Assembly (NCBI GenBank): GCA_902793405.1
Contig: CADBDH010000003.1
Coordinates: 92,525 to 156,524, forward strand
Direction: 5' to 3'
Origin: an uncultured Bacteroidales bacterium
GTDB lineage: Bacteria > Bacteroidota > Bacteroidia > Bacteroidales > Muribaculaceae
DNA: 64,000 nt
Shown here piece by piece: positions 8,906-19,284 of the stretch; the stretch's first letter is position 1, and each line of letters begins with the position of its first letter. A model generated the notes under the pieces. That model searched no databases and was not told the DNA's origin. It saw only the letters and a list, made by a program, of their open reading frames with translations. Position numbers and translations under genes: made by a program.

Positions 8906-10078
8906 ATGAAACTGACGAAATCCATAGTTGCCATCGCACTGATGGCTACCGCATTAACTGCCTGGTCACAGGACGACATCAAGAATACCGAATTTAACCC
9001 TGTCACCACGGGTGTCACCTCGTTGAGTATCACCCCTGATGCACGTGGCGCGTCGATGGGTGACCTGGGTGCCGCTACCGAGGCCGATGTCAATTCCCAA
9101 TTCTGGAACCCGTCAAAGTATGCCTTCGCCTATAGCCAGGCTGGCGTTTCGCTGTCCTACACGCCGTGGTTGCGCAAGATTGTCAATGACATCTATCTGG
9201 CCAACCTGTCAGCCTTTTACAAGATTGGTAGCGGTGACAATCAGGCGGTGAGTGCCTCGTTGCGCTACTTCTCGTTGGGCGAAGTGATGGCTACCGATGG
9301 CGATGGTGCCGTGCTCTCGACCATTAACCCGTTTGAGATGTCGGTGGACTTGGGTTATAGCCGCAAGTTGAGCGAGAAATTCTCGATGGGTGTTGTCCTG
9401 CGTTACATCTACAGTGACCTGGGCTACAGCGACATGAATACGGGCGATCAGACGTCGAGCGCCTCAGCCTTCTCGGCCGACCTGTCGGGCTACTATACGA
9501 CATATCCGGTGATTGGCCGCAACGAGTGCCAGTGGTCGCTGGGTTTCAATGTGTCTAATGTCGGTTCTAAGGTGTCCTACAACAAGGGTAACGACCCTGC
9601 TTACTTGCCTGCGAACCTGAGAATTGGTACTGCATTCACATTCCCCCTTGCCGAGTACAATAACCTGACGCTGGCTTTTGATGCCAACAGGTTGCTCGTT
9701 CCTGCCAAGCCCCGTCTGGCCGACTATCCTGACGCGTTGGCCTATGACGACGCACTGGAGGAGTGGAAGAACAAATCGAGCATCACGGGTATCTTCGACA
9801 GTTTCAAGGACAACTTCGCTAAGCGCATCACCTACTCGATAGGTGCCGAGTATGCCTACAACCAGCGCTTCTTCCTGCGTGGCGGCTACTATTATGAGAG
9901 CAAATATGCCGGTAACCGTCAGTACTTCGGCCTGGGTGCAGGTTTTGGGCTTAACGTCATCAAGATTGATGCCAGCTACATGATTGCTACGGCACAAAAC
10001 AGCCCGCTGGACCAGACGCTGCGCTTCACCCTGTCGTTTGACATGGATGGCATCAAGGACCTCTTTGGCCGCAACTAA
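8906..10078 (+). CDS. porV: Type IX secretion outer-membrane protein PorV (LptO)
   Basis: 390 residues with a signal peptide (MKLTKSIVAIALMATALTAWSQ). The family-typical N terminus includes PDARGASMGDLGAATE and QFWNPSKYAFA, then repeated amphipathic strands of a 14-stranded FadL-like barrel. Length matches PorV of Porphyromonas. PorV shuttles type IX cargo from the SprA translocon to PorU and is part of the attachment complex. In many Bacteroidota porV directly follows porU; here argS, the Bax1-I gene and the amylase gene lie between them. No clear promoter was found; TAAGTTTA at 8860 is a weak -7 candidate. Confidence 0.93.
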   Translation: MKLTKSIVAIALMATALTAWSQDDIKNTEFNPVTTGVTSLSITPDARGASMGDLGAATEADVNSQFWNPSKYAFAYSQAGVSLSYTPWLRKIVNDIYLANLSAFYKIGSGDNQAVSASLRYFSLGEVMATDGDGAVLSTINPFEMSVDLGYSRKLSEKFSMGVVLRYIYSDLGYSDMNTGDQTSSASAFSADLSGYYTTYPVIGRNECQWSLGFNVSNVGSKVSYNKGNDPAYLPANLRIGTAFTFPLAEYNNLTLAFDANRLLVPAKPRLADYPDALAYDDALEEWKNKSSITGIFDSFKDNFAKRITYSIGAEYAYNQRFFLRGGYYYESKYAGNRQYFGLGAGFGLNVIKIDASYMIATAQNSPLDQTLRFTLSFDMDGIKDLFGRN

Positions 10079-10142
10079 TCAGTTAAGATACAGATTAACC
10101 GTGCCGTGGCTCTGCCGCGGCACACTAACATAAGTAAGAGAC

Positions 10143-10631
10143 ATGACGCGCGTTGGCTTTGGATTTGATGTGCACCGGCTGGTCGAGGGCAGGGCCCTGT
10201 GGCTAGGCGGTGTCAACATTCCCTGGGAGAAGGGGTTGCTGGGACACAGCGACGCCGACGTGGCCATCCATGCCCTGTGCGACGCCCTGCTGGGCGCCGC
10301 TGCTTTGCGCGACATCGGTTACCATTTCCCTGACACCGACCCTCAATACAAGGGCATCGACAGCCGTTTGCTGTTGCGCCATGTGATACGTTTGCTCGAC
10401 GAGAACGGCTACCGGTTGGGTAACTGCGACATCACCATCTGTGCCGAGCAACCCAAGCTCAATCCCCACATCCCCGCCATGCAGCAGGAACTGGCCGCGT
10501 GCATGGCTTGTGACCCCTGTCAGGTGTCCATCAAGGCCACCACGACCGAGCGGCTGGGCTACACCGGCCGCGGTGAGGGCATTGCCGCCCATGCAGTAGC
10601 GTTAATCGAAACCAAACCGCAACAACCATGA
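10143..10631 (+). CDS. ispF: 2-C-methyl-D-erythritol 2,4-cyclodiphosphate synthase
   Basis: 162 residues, full length for IspF. It converts CDP-methylerythritol 2-phosphate to the cyclic diphosphate in the MEP isoprenoid pathway. The start GFGFDVHRL holds the zinc ligands Asp and His; [20 protein letters not shown] and the C-terminal [19 protein letters not shown] are family signatures. The stop TGA overlaps the start of the next gene as ATGA (10628-10631), so the two are translationally coupled. Confidence 0.97.
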   Translation: MTRVGFGFDVHRLVEGRALWLGGVNIPWEKGLLGHSDADVAIHALCDALLGAAALRDIGYHFPDTDPQYKGIDSRLLLRHVIRLLDENGYRLGNCDITICAEQPKLNPHIPAMQQELAACMACDPCQVSIKATTTERLGYTGRGEGIAAHAVALIETKPQQP

Positions 10632-11698
10632 TGGCTGGGGCAAAAAAGCGGCAGCGTGTGCCCTATCTGGACATCCTGCGCGTTGTGGCCTGCCTGCTGG
10701 TCATCCTCATCCACACGCCCATACGTCAATACGACACCTATTATAACACGCCGTCGATTGCCGGTGCGGTCTATACCGTGCTGGTGGCGGTGAATTGCAA
10801 TCTGTTCTTCATGATTACGGGTGCCCTGTTGTTGCCCGTGACGATGACTGGCCGCCGCTTTGTCAAGCGCCGCCTGGCCGTTGTTCTGCCACCACTTGTG
10901 GTGTGGACAGTCGTCTATCTGCTTGAGCATACTTTCCTGCTGCACAACTTCACGCCGCGGTTGCTCACGTCCATCCTCTTCCATCCGGTCGAGGGGCTGT
11001 TGTGGTATGTGTATGTGCTGCTGGTCATCTATGTGACCTTGCCGCTGGTGAGCCGTTGCATCGACGCAATCGGCAAGCGGGGCGTCGAGGTCATGCTCGT
11101 GCTGTGGGTGCTCTCATCGCTCATCCCTTATCAGCACGGCATCTTCATGGAGGCCTCGCAATACAGCCACAACATGTTCGGCGCCTTTGCCAACTACTAC
11201 GGCTATGTACTGCTGGGCTATTACCTGCACCATTACGGATTGCCCGTCTTTACCCGTCAACACGGCTGGAAATGGGCGTTGCTGTTCGTCTTCGGCATTG
11301 TGGCGATGCCTTTGTTCGAGTTCCTGGTGCAGGGCCACTTTGGAATCACCTGGCAGCAGCACATCGACACCATCACCAACGACATCAGCATCAACAACAT
11401 CGCCATGGCGACCCTGCTTTTCGTGCTGGTACAACGTTTCGCTCCCGAACGTTATGACCGCAAGAGCCGTCCCATGACCGCCACCTGGTGGCCCGTGTTG
11501 AGCCGGTGCACCTTTGGCATCTACCTGTCCCAGATGATCATCCTGCGCCAGGTCGTATGGCCCCTCACGCCCTGGCTCTCCCGCACCCACTGGCTCGTCG
11601 ATAGCCTGGTGAGCGCCATCTTTACCTTCATCATCTGCTTCATCCTCGTCTTCATCCTGCGCCGCCTCCCCATCCGCCGCTATCTCGTCGGCAAATAA
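10628..11698 (+). CDS. Acyltransferase family 3 membrane protein
   Basis: A 356-residue protein with about ten hydrophobic segments. The N terminus, [21 protein letters not shown], has the basic/aromatic start and membrane His of the acyltransferase-3 (OafA/WecH-like) family, which O-acylates sugars of surface polysaccharides or lipids. [11 protein letters not shown] and a late [10 protein letters not shown] are also family-like. The acceptor cannot be told from sequence. It overlaps ispF by four bases (ATGA). Confidence 0.85.
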   Translation: MMAGAKKRQRVPYLDILRVVACLLVILIHTPIRQYDTYYNTPSIAGAVYTVLVAVNCNLFFMITGALLLPVTMTGRRFVKRRLAVVLPPLVVWTVVYLLEHTFLLHNFTPRLLTSILFHPVEGLLWYVYVLLVIYVTLPLVSRCIDAIGKRGVEVMLVLWVLSSLIPYQHGIFMEASQYSHNMFGAFANYYGYVLLGYYLHHYGLPVFTRQHGWKWALLFVFGIVAMPLFEFLVQGHFGITWQQHIDTITNDISINNIAMATLLFVLVQRFAPERYDRKSRPMTATWWPVLSRCTFGIYLSQMIILRQVVWPLTPWLSRTHWLVDSLVSAIFTFIICFILVFILRRLPIRRYLVGK

Positions 11699-11702
11699 AA
11701 AT

Positions 11703-11717
11703 TGGCTGCAATAGCCA
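11703..11717 (+). terminator. Possible weak terminator hairpin
   Basis: TGGCT-GCAATC-type stem (TGGCT 11703-11707, AGCCA 11713-11717) followed by TTTTG, just after the acyltransferase stop. Short stem, so only a weak candidate. Confidence 0.35.
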
Positions 11718-11774
11718 TTTTGGGTGGGTGTATGTTTAAGAGTCCGTCACATGGTTGAAATGTGGCGGTTATTT

Positions 11775-11805
11775 TTTGCTGGTTCGAAATGAAACCTTAT
11801 CTTTG
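11775..11805 (+). promoter_or_regulatory. Consensus Bacteroidota promoter before the phosphodiester glycosidase gene
   Basis: TTTG at 11775-11778, 19 bases, TATCTTTG at 11798-11805. Predicted start of transcription near 11808, giving a leader of about 34 bases to the ATG at 11842. Confidence 0.8.
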
Positions 11806-11841
11806 CGTTATCAACTCGTCAAACCTTTAAAATGAAAAGTG

Positions 11842-14298
11842 ATGAAAAATAAACTACTGCTCTTGTTCTTGATACTGGCCTCTGTTGTGTTACCGGCACG
11901 GGCCGACTTTGTGCTGAACGGCAACACGTACTCTGCCGACACGATGCTTCGTCGTCAAGTGGGTCCTGGTATGATTAACACTATTGTGCGCATACCGGGC
12001 ATACCTTTGAATGTCTATGTGGTAGAGGTTGACCTCAACAATCCTTATAACCGTGTTGAGACTACCTATGCGAACAGTAAACTGGGCTCGACCGAGAAGC
12101 TCGCTGATGCTGTAGTGCGTCATCGCACCCCAACCAAGCGCCCGTTGGTTGCCTGTAATGCCAACTTCTGGGTTACCACTCAGTCGGGAACTCCTAGCGC
12201 TTTTGAATTAGGTTCGCCGCTGGGTGGTGTTGTGTGCAACGATACGACGGTAGTCAATGACAACAATACCTATGATACCTGGGCTGGCGGCCCCTGGTGC
12301 AATGGTACGGCAGCCATTACCCAAGACAAGACTATCATGATGGGACGCTTGAAATGGAGTGGTTTTATTAACTCTGAAAAATTTGCCCAACCACTCGAAT
12401 TCCAGAACGTCAACCGCCGAGCCGTGACAGGCGAGATTTGCCTGTATGGACCTCCCTTCGGCAGCACTCGCCGTTTCGAGAACAACTGGATCAATTATAA
12501 TACCCGAGGTGACAATCACAGTGACAATTATTTTCTGACCTTCGTGGAGGGTAGCCAATGGGGTGAAAAGTCGCCCATGAAATTCAGGGTGGACAGTATC
12601 CTCAAGTCCAAAGACAGACGTTGGCTGGGAGATTTTGATGCTTGCTTGACGGTCACCGGTGATGCCAACAAGGCGATTATGGCCGCACTCGAAGTGGGGG
12701 ACGTCATTGAGGTGACTTCTGGCTGGACTCCGCTTGACCCTGATGCAGCGGTTGTTTCTAGTAGCCCTATTGAAAACCTGGTTACCGGAAACTCAACCCT
12801 CATGCACAATGGTGTGCTTACCGACCGCAATACGCAAGACGGCTACAATACTCCTGCTTACTCTCGTACATGTTATGGAACGTCGGCCGATGGCAAGCAT
12901 CTCTATCTGCTTGTGATAGACAAGTCTGCCAGCAAACAATACGGCACCTCGTTAGGCTGCTCGACAACCGAGGCCTGCGAAATTCTGCGCCAAATGTGTC
13001 CCGATGTCAATGAGATCGTGAACATGGATGCCGGAGGATCGGCCGAGATGCTGGTGCATGGCAAGGTCATCAACACCACAACCGAGGGCACTCCTCGCGG
13101 TGTAGCTTGCGGCTGGATGGTCGAGGCGATTGGCGAGGAAGATGACCAAGTGGCCAGCATCGCCTTTGATCAGTTCCGCCTGGATATTCCCGAATTTGCC
13201 ACTGCAACGCCTCGCATCTTGGGCTACAATATGATAGGAGAACTTGTCAGCGAAGATGTAAAGGGCTTTACCCTGACCTGCAGTGAATCTGTCGGAACGG
13301 CCGAGGGAGACGTCTTCCGCGCTACCGATGTCGAGGCGTGGGGTACCATTACCGCGACCCTCGACGGGATGTCGGCAACAATCCCTGTACATGTGATGCC
13401 TGCCAGACCGTATATCTTGCTGAACCCTCTGGTAATCGATGATCGCGATTACACGATTGAGGTGGCCTCAAAGATGGTCAATAAGGTTTACTTCTACGAT
13501 ACGTCAGGTATTGAATGGACAGTAGATGACAGTTCGGTGGCTTCGGTAACCGATGGTGTATTGCGTGGCGAGAGCAATGGCAGCACAAAGATTTATTGCA
13601 CGATGGGCCCGTATGACCTTAAGGGTACCGTTAATGTTCAAATCAGCGATGAGCCTTACCGCTATGAGCCGTGGAGCGGCTGGACGGTAAAGGGCACTGG
13701 TGCCAAGAATCTGGTGATGGACGAGGAATCAGGCCACATGACCTTTGACTACGTCACCAATAGGGCCCCCAATATTAAGATGACTAAGGACTTGGTGCTC
13801 TTCGGCCTTCCCGATACAGTGGCTCTCGTCTTTAATTCGACAATGCCGATCAATTACATCCAGGTTGATACCCGCAATTATTTCTATACTAAGACCAACT
13901 ACATCAGGTTTGACCCGGAGGATGGCAGCGACACGTTTGAAACGGGCGTTGACCATCTGCTCCTGCTCAATCTCAAGGAACTGGGCGGTGTTGACTATGT
14001 GGGCACCTATCCGATAAACATCAAGTCCATCAAGTTTACGCTCGACAAGAACGCTGAGGAAAAGGAATATGAATTGAATCTCAAGGCCTTGTATTGCCAC
14101 TATCCCGGTTCTTGGGAAGAACCACCGGTTATCCCGGGTGATGTAAATGGGGATGGTGAGGTCAATATTGCTGATGTGAATGTGATTATCGAAGCCATTC
14201 TGACAGGTAATTCCAATCCTGATGCCGACGTCAACGGTGACACCGAAATCAACATCGCCGACGTCAACTCCGTCATCAACATCATCCTCACGACATAG
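11842..14298 (+). CDS. Secreted phosphodiester glycosidase (NAGPA-like) with dockerin-like tail
   Basis: An 818-residue protein with signal peptide MKNKLLLLFLILASVVLPARA. A GTG three bases upstream (11839) would also be in frame; the ATG at 11842 is preferred. The middle region carries the phosphodiester-glycosidase signature VNMDAGGSAEM (Asn394-Ser400) and a late CGWMVEAIG, as in proteins related to the human uncovering enzyme NAGPA and bacterial exopolysaccharide YngK/DUF2233 types. Downstream is an Ig-like region (about 430-620) and a beta-rich region. The last 55 residues are two dockerin-like repeats (GDVNGDGEVNIADVN and ADVNGDTEINIADVN). The substrate is probably a phosphodiester-linked sugar at the surface; this is inference. 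Confidence 0.85.
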   Translation: MKNKLLLLFLILASVVLPARADFVLNGNTYSADTMLRRQVGPGMINTIVRIPGIPLNVYVVEVDLNNPYNRVETTYANSKLGSTEKLADAVVRHRTPTKRPLVACNANFWVTTQSGTPSAFELGSPLGGVVCNDTTVVNDNNTYDTWAGGPWCNGTAAITQDKTIMMGRLKWSGFINSEKFAQPLEFQNVNRRAVTGEICLYGPPFGSTRRFENNWINYNTRGDNHSDNYFLTFVEGSQWGEKSPMKFRVDSILKSKDRRWLGDFDACLTVTGDANKAIMAALEVGDVIEVTSGWTPLDPDAAVVSSSPIENLVTGNSTLMHNGVLTDRNTQDGYNTPAYSRTCYGTSADGKHLYLLVIDKSASKQYGTSLGCSTTEACEILRQMCPDVNEIVNMDAGGSAEMLVHGKVINTTTEGTPRGVACGWMVEAIGEEDDQVASIAFDQFRLDIPEFATATPRILGYNMIGELVSEDVKGFTLTCSESVGTAEGDVFRATDVEAWGTITATLDGMSATIPVHVMPARPYILLNPLVIDDRDYTIEVASKMVNKVYFYDTSGIEWTVDDSSVASVTDGVLRGESNGSTKIYCTMGPYDLKGTVNVQISDEPYRYEPWSGWTVKGTGAKNLVMDEESGHMTFDYVTNRAPNIKMTKDLVLFGLPDTVALVFNSTMPINYIQVDTRNYFYTKTNYIRFDPEDGSDTFETGVDHLLLLNLKELGGVDYVGTYPINIKSIKFTLDKNAEEKEYELNLKALYCHYPGSWEEPPVIPGDVNGDGEVNIADVNVIIEAILTGNSNPDADVNGDTEINIADVNSVINIILTT

Positions 14299-14315
14299 AA
14301 ATGACATGGGTAAAG

Positions 14316-14346
14316 TTGCCCATTATGGCAAATATTAGTACCTTTG
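14316..14346 (+). promoter_or_regulatory. Promoter of the suf operon
   Basis: TTG at 14316-14318, 20 bases, TACCTTTG at 14339-14346. Predicted +1 near 14349, 31 bases before the sufB ATG. Confidence 0.75.
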
Positions 14347-14379
14347 TGCCGCTTTTAGCAAAATAGGTATTATTGACTG

Positions 14380-15840
14380 ATGAAAGAGAGTGAAAAACCT
14401 GAAAAAGGTAATCAGATAATTGAGGAAGCGGCACAGGCTGAATACAAGTACGGCTTTGTGACCGACATCGAGACCGAGGTCATCCCCAAGGGACTGGACG
14501 AGGATGTGGTGCGCCGCATCTCGGCCCTGAAGGGTGAGCCCGAGTGGCTGCTGGAGTTCCGCCTGAAGGCTTATCGCCACTGGCTGACGCTCAAGGCGCC
14601 CACATGGGGACATGTGCATGTGCCCGAAATCGACTACCAGGCCATTAGCTATTATGCCGCGCCGCGTCAAAAGGCTGCCAACGACAAAAAGGAGATTGAC
14701 CCTGAGTTGAAGAAGACCTTCGACAAACTGGGCATTCCCCTGGAGGAGCAGTTGCGTCTGAGCGGCATGGCTGTTGACGCCGTGATGGACAGTGTGAGCG
14801 TGAAGACGACCTACCGTGAGCGTCTGGCCGAACTGGGTGTGATCTTCTGCTCCATCAGCGAGGCCGTGAAGGACTATCCCGACCTGGTGCGCAAGTACTT
14901 GGGCAAGGTGGTCCCCTATACCGACAACTTCTATGCCGCGTTGAACTCGGCCGTATTCAGCGACGGCTCGTTTGTGTACATCCCCAAGGGCGTGCGTTGC
15001 CCGATGGAGCTGTCCACCTACTTCCGCATCAATGCTGCCCAGACGGGCCAGTTTGAGCGCACCCTTATCGTGGCCGATGATGACGCCTACGTATCCTATC
15101 TGGAGGGCTGCACCGCCCCCATGCGCGACGAGAACCAGCTGCATGCCGCTATCGTGGAGATTGTGGTTGAGGACCGTGCCGAGGTCAAGTACAGCACCGT
15201 CCAGAACTGGTATCCCGGCGACAAGGACGGCAAGGGCGGCATCTACAACCTGGTGACCAAGCGCGGACTGTGCCGCGGCGACCACAGCAAACTGTCGTGG
15301 ACACAGGTCGAGACCGGCAGCGCCATCACGTGGAAATATCCCAGCTGCGTGCTCAAGGGTGACCACTCGGTGGGCGAGTTCTACAGTGTGGCCTTGACCA
15401 ACAACTGGCAGGAAGCCGACACGGGTACCAAGATGATACACCTGGGCAAGCACAGCACCAGCACCATCGTGAGCAAGGGCATCAGCGCCGGCCACAGCCA
15501 GAACAGCTACCGCGGTATGGTCAAGATTGCTCCCAAGGCGACCGGTTGCCGCAACTTTACCCAGTGTGACAGCCTGCTGCTGAGCGACACCAGCGGAGCA
15601 CACACCTTCCCCGTCATCGAGGTGGGCAACGACACGTCGGTGGTCGAGCATGAGGCTACCACGAGCAAAATCAACGAGGACCAGATCTTCTACTGCAACC
15701 AGCGCGGCATCTCGACCGAGGACGCTGTGGGCCTCATCGTCAACGGCTATGCCAAGGAGGTGATGGCCAAGTTGCCGATGGAGTTTGCCGTCGAAGCTCA
15801 AAAACTGCTCAGCGTCTCGCTCGAGGGCGCCGTGGGCTAA
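14380..15840 (+). CDS. sufB: Fe-S cluster assembly scaffold SufB
   Basis: 486 residues, the usual SufB length. SufB forms the scaffold SufBC2D on which iron-sulfur clusters are built from sulfide delivered by a SufS-type desulfurase. Sequence marks include [11 protein letters not shown] and [19 protein letters not shown]; Cys396 in that motif corresponds by position to the functional Cys of other SufB proteins (inference from motif context). First gene of sufB-sufC-sufD-sufS; a 41-base A-rich leader separates it from sufC. Confidence 0.97.
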   Translation: MKESEKPEKGNQIIEEAAQAEYKYGFVTDIETEVIPKGLDEDVVRRISALKGEPEWLLEFRLKAYRHWLTLKAPTWGHVHVPEIDYQAISYYAAPRQKAANDKKEIDPELKKTFDKLGIPLEEQLRLSGMAVDAVMDSVSVKTTYRERLAELGVIFCSISEAVKDYPDLVRKYLGKVVPYTDNFYAALNSAVFSDGSFVYIPKGVRCPMELSTYFRINAAQTGQFERTLIVADDDAYVSYLEGCTAPMRDENQLHAAIVEIVVEDRAEVKYSTVQNWYPGDKDGKGGIYNLVTKRGLCRGDHSKLSWTQVETGSAITWKYPSCVLKGDHSVGEFYSVALTNNWQEADTGTKMIHLGKHSTSTIVSKGISAGHSQNSYRGMVKIAPKATGCRNFTQCDSLLLSDTSGAHTFPVIEVGNDTSVVEHEATTSKINEDQIFYCNQRGISTEDAVGLIVNGYAKEVMAKLPMEFAVEAQKLLSVSLEGAVG

Positions 15841-15881
15841 AAACAACTAACAACTAAGGACTAAAACCTAACAACTATCAT
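15841..15881 (+). repeat. A-rich leader repeat before sufC
   Basis: Words AACAACTAACAACTAAGGACTAAAACC immediately before the sufC ATG, in the same orientation as the other leader repeats. Confidence 0.5.
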
Positions 15882-16640
15882 ATGCTAGTCATTAAAGATT
15901 TACAGGCCTCGATCGAGGATAAGCAGATATTAAAGGGCATCAACCTGACTGTCAAGCCGGGCGAGGTGCATGCCATTATGGGTCCCAACGGTTCGGGCAA
16001 GAGCACGTTGAGCGCTGTGCTCACGGGCAACCCCGCCTATACCGTGACCGGCGGCAGCGTCGAGTTCTACGGCAAGGACCTGCTGGCCCTTTCTCCTGAG
16101 GACCGTGCCCACGAGGGCGTTTTCTTGAGCTTCCAGTATCCTGTTGAGATTCCCGGTGTGTCGATGGTCAACTTTATGCGCACCGCCATGAACGAGAAGC
16201 GCAAGTACTTCGGCCAGGAGCCGTTGAGCGCTGCCGACTTCCTGAAAATCATGCGTGAAAAGCGCTCCATCGTGCAACTCGACAACAAGCTGGCCTCACG
16301 TGCCGTGAACGAGGGCTTCTCGGGTGGCGAGAAGAAGCGCAACGAGATTTTCCAGATGGCGATGCTCGAACCCAAGCTGAGCATCCTGGACGAGACCGAC
16401 AGCGGCCTTGACATCGATGCCCTGCGCATCGTCGCCAGCGGTGTGAACACCCTCAAGAGCAAGGACAACGCCACCATCGTCATCACCCACTACCAGCGTC
16501 TGCTGGACTACATCAAGCCCGACTTCGTGCACGTGCTCTACAAGGGCCGCATCGTCATGAGCGCCGGTCCCGAGCTGGCATTGGAGCTTGAGGAGAAGGG
16601 GTATGACTGGATCAAGGAACAAGTCGATTCACAGCAATAA
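15882..16640 (+). CDS. sufC: Fe-S assembly ATPase SufC
   Basis: 252-residue ABC-type ATPase without membrane segments. Walker A is GPNGSGKS (residues 34-41), the signature is FSGGEKKRNE, and Walker B is LSILDETDSGLD, a pattern specific to SufC. It drives conformational change in the SufBC2D scaffold during cluster assembly. The stop is eight bases before the sufD start. Confidence 0.97.
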   Translation: MLVIKDLQASIEDKQILKGINLTVKPGEVHAIMGPNGSGKSTLSAVLTGNPAYTVTGGSVEFYGKDLLALSPEDRAHEGVFLSFQYPVEIPGVSMVNFMRTAMNEKRKYFGQEPLSAADFLKIMREKRSIVQLDNKLASRAVNEGFSGGEKKRNEIFQMAMLEPKLSILDETDSGLDIDALRIVASGVNTLKSKDNATIVITHYQRLLDYIKPDFVHVLYKGRIVMSAGPELALELEEKGYDWIKEQVDSQQ

Positions 16641-16647
16641 GAGTGAC

Positions 16648-17997
16648 ATGAACGCACTACAGCAATATATCGACCTGTATGACGAGAGCCGCGAGGTCAT
16701 CGAGGACCAGTCGCCCGAACTGCTGAACGCGTTGCGACCCGCTGCGCGCGAGCAGCTTGCCACGGCGCGCCTGCCGCGCAAGGGCAGCGAGGACTATGAG
16801 GCTACCGACCTCGAGGCCGTCTTCGCCCACGACTATGGCGTGAACGTGAACCGCCTGCCCTTTGATGCCGACCCTGCCGAGACCTTCCACTGCGATGTGC
16901 CCAACATGAGCACCTGCCTGTACTACACCAGCAATGACGCTTTCCACAGCAGTGCCACGGCCGAGCGCAACATCGGCCAGGTGGTCGTGGAGCCGTTCAG
17001 CATGGCAGCGGTGGATTATCCCGAACTGATGTCGGCCTATTACGGCAAGTTGGCCAAGATGAGCGACCCCACCGTCGCATTGAACACCCTGCTCGTGCAG
17101 GACGGACTGTTCATCTATGTGCCCGACGGTGTCGTGGCCGAGCGCCCCATCCAGCTGGTCAACATTTTTAACGCTGCCCTCGACATGATGGTGCAGCGCC
17201 GCTTGCTCATCATCGTGGGCAAGAACGCCAGCATCAAGCTGCTGGCATGTGACCATTCACAGAGTGCCGATTACCACTACCTGAGCAATCAGGTGATTGA
17301 GATTGTCGCCATGCAGGGCAGTACGCTCGACTATTATGACATGGAGGAGAGTACCCCCAAGACCAGCCGCGTGTCGTCCATCTATGTGAACCAGCACGAG
17401 GACAGTAACGTGCTCATCGACGGCATCACGCTCACCAACGGATTCACCCGCAACAACTATCACGTCGAGGTCAACGGCGAACATGCCGAGACCCATCTGC
17501 TGGGCATGACCATCGCCAGCGGTGAGCAGCATGTGGACAGCCACACCTTCATCAGCCACAACGCACCCCGTTGCCACAGCAACGAGATGTTCAAGTATGT
17601 GCTCAACGACAACGCTGTCGGCGCATTTGCCGGCAAGATCTTGGTCAAGCCCAATTGTCCGCGTGTCGAGGCCTATCAGGGCAACCGCAACCTGTGCGGC
17701 GCTCCCACGGCCAAGATGTACACCAAGCCGCAACTGGAGATTTACACCGACGATGTGATGTGCTCTCATGGCTCGGCCGTGGGCCAGCTCGACGAGGAGG
17801 CGTTGTTCTACATGCGCACGCGCGGCATCGGCATCGACGAGGCACGCCGACTGTTGATGCAGGCCTTTGTCGCCGACGTCATCGACGGAGTGCGCCTTGA
17901 CGCCCTCAAGGACCGCTTGCACTACCTGGTGGAGAAACGCTTTGCCGGCACGTTGAGCAACTGCGCCGGCTGCATGGCCTCCTGCAAAAACAGTTAG
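16648..17997 (+). CDS. sufD: Fe-S cluster assembly protein SufD
   Basis: 449 residues starting MNALQQYIDLYDE at ATG 16648, seven bases after the sufC stop; an in-frame ATG at 16588 would overlap sufC by 53 bases and is rejected. The second half shares the SufB/SufD beta-helix (VEVNGEHAETHLLGM, HVDSHTFISHNAP, HGSAVGQLDEEALFYMRTRG). SufD pairs with SufB in the scaffold and helps iron entry. Odd feature: the C terminus ends NCAGCMASCKNS, a Cys-rich CxxCxxxC tail. Confidence 0.95.
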   Translation: MNALQQYIDLYDESREVIEDQSPELLNALRPAAREQLATARLPRKGSEDYEATDLEAVFAHDYGVNVNRLPFDADPAETFHCDVPNMSTCLYYTSNDAFHSSATAERNIGQVVVEPFSMAAVDYPELMSAYYGKLAKMSDPTVALNTLLVQDGLFIYVPDGVVAERPIQLVNIFNAALDMMVQRRLLIIVGKNASIKLLACDHSQSADYHYLSNQVIEIVAMQGSTLDYYDMEESTPKTSRVSSIYVNQHEDSNVLIDGITLTNGFTRNNYHVEVNGEHAETHLLGMTIASGEQHVDSHTFISHNAPRCHSNEMFKYVLNDNAVGAFAGKILVKPNCPRVEAYQGNRNLCGAPTAKMYTKPQLEIYTDDVMCSHGSAVGQLDEEALFYMRTRGIGIDEARRLLMQAFVADVIDGVRLDALKDRLHYLVEKRFAGTLSNCAGCMASCKNS

Positions 17998-18059
17998 CAG
18001 TTTTTAGGCGATAGTAATCATACTAACAACTTAAAACTCACAACTCACAACTAGAAACA

Positions 18060-19271
18060 ATGGACATCAACAAGATACGTGAGGATTATCCCATCTTGAA
18101 GCGCGAGGTGGCTGGCCGCCCGCTCGTCTATCTCGACAATGCCGCCACGTCGCAAACGCCGCGTCCCGTGGTGGAGGCCATCGACCAGATGTACTACCAC
18201 TACAAGGCCAACGTGCACCGCGGTGTGCACACCCTGTCGCAGGAGGCTACCGACCTGGTGGAACTCACGCGCGAGAAGGTGCGTGCCTTCATCAATGCCG
18301 GCAGCACCCAGGAGGTTATCTTCACCCGTGGCACGACCGAGGGCATCAACCTCGTGGCATCGTCCTTTGGCCAGATGCTTGAAAACGGTGACGAGATCAT
18401 CCTCACCGTGATGGAGCATCACAGCAATATCGTGCCCTGGCAGCTCATCGGGCAGCGCAAGCGTGTCACGCTGCGTGTCGTGCCCATCGACAACAGCGGT
18501 CAGGTGGATATGGTGGCCTATGAGGACCTCTTCAGCGACAACACCCGCTTTGTCGCCCTGGCTCACGTGTCAAACGTGCTGGGCACGGTCAACCCCGTCA
18601 AGGAGATGATTGCCATCGCCCACCGTCATGGCGTGCCCGTACTCATCGACGGAGCCCAGGCCGCACCCCATGTTCATGTCGATGTCCAGGACCTGGATTG
18701 CGACTTCTATGCCTTCTCGAGCCACAAGATGTACGGTCCTGCCGGTGTGGGCATCCTCTACGGCAAGCGCTTCTGGCTGGACAAGATGCCGCCTTATCAG
18801 GGTGGGGGAGAGATGATCGGCCAGGTGACGTTTGAGCGCACCACCTTTGCCGAACTGCCATTCAAGTTTGAGGCCGGCACGCCCGACTTTGTCGATATCG
18901 CCGCTTTTGGTGCCGCCATCGACTATATCCAATCGTTGGGCATTGAGAATATCGCAGCCCATGAGCACGAACTGCTCACCGCCGCCATCGAGGGCTTGCA
19001 GACGATAGACGGCATGCGCCTGTTTGGCACAGCGCCCGGCAAGAGCGGCGTGGTTTCGTTCCTGGTGGACAATATCAGCAGCTATGACATGGGTCTGCTG
19101 CTTGACAAGCTGGGCATTGCCGTTCGCACCGGCCACCATTGTGCCCAGCCGCTGATGGCCCGCTATGGTGTGACGGGTATGGTGCGCGCCTCGTTTGCCG
19201 TCTATAACACGCTCGCCGAGGTCGCCTCGTTTGTCGCTGCTACCCGCCGCGTCGCCGATATGCTGCGATAA
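18060..19271 (+). CDS. sufS: Cysteine desulfurase SufS
   Basis: 403-residue class II (SufS/CsdA) PLP-dependent desulfurase. The PLP lysine is Lys223 in SSHKMYGPAG and the persulfide-carrying cysteine is Cys361 in RTGHHCAQPLM. It takes sulfur from cysteine and feeds SufBCD. No sufE or sufU partner gene lies in the operon, so a partner elsewhere or direct transfer is implied. It lies 62 bases after sufD, with an A-rich leader between. Confidence 0.97.
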   Translation: MDINKIREDYPILKREVAGRPLVYLDNAATSQTPRPVVEAIDQMYYHYKANVHRGVHTLSQEATDLVELTREKVRAFINAGSTQEVIFTRGTTEGINLVASSFGQMLENGDEIILTVMEHHSNIVPWQLIGQRKRVTLRVVPIDNSGQVDMVAYEDLFSDNTRFVALAHVSNVLGTVNPVKEMIAIAHRHGVPVLIDGAQAAPHVHVDVQDLDCDFYAFSSHKMYGPAGVGILYGKRFWLDKMPPYQGGGEMIGQVTFERTTFAELPFKFEAGTPDFVDIAAFGAAIDYIQSLGIENIAAHEHELLTAAIEGLQTIDGMRLFGTAPGKSGVVSFLVDNISSYDMGLLLDKLGIAVRTGHHCAQPLMARYGVTGMVRASFAVYNTLAEVASFVAATRRVADMLR

Positions 19272-19284
19272 CCCTTTCCGTTAC

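Noticed and set aside
14335-15846. Large minus-strand open frame opposite sufB
   Set aside because: Shadow of the sufB coding strand; low-complexity His/Leu-rich translation without family resemblance.
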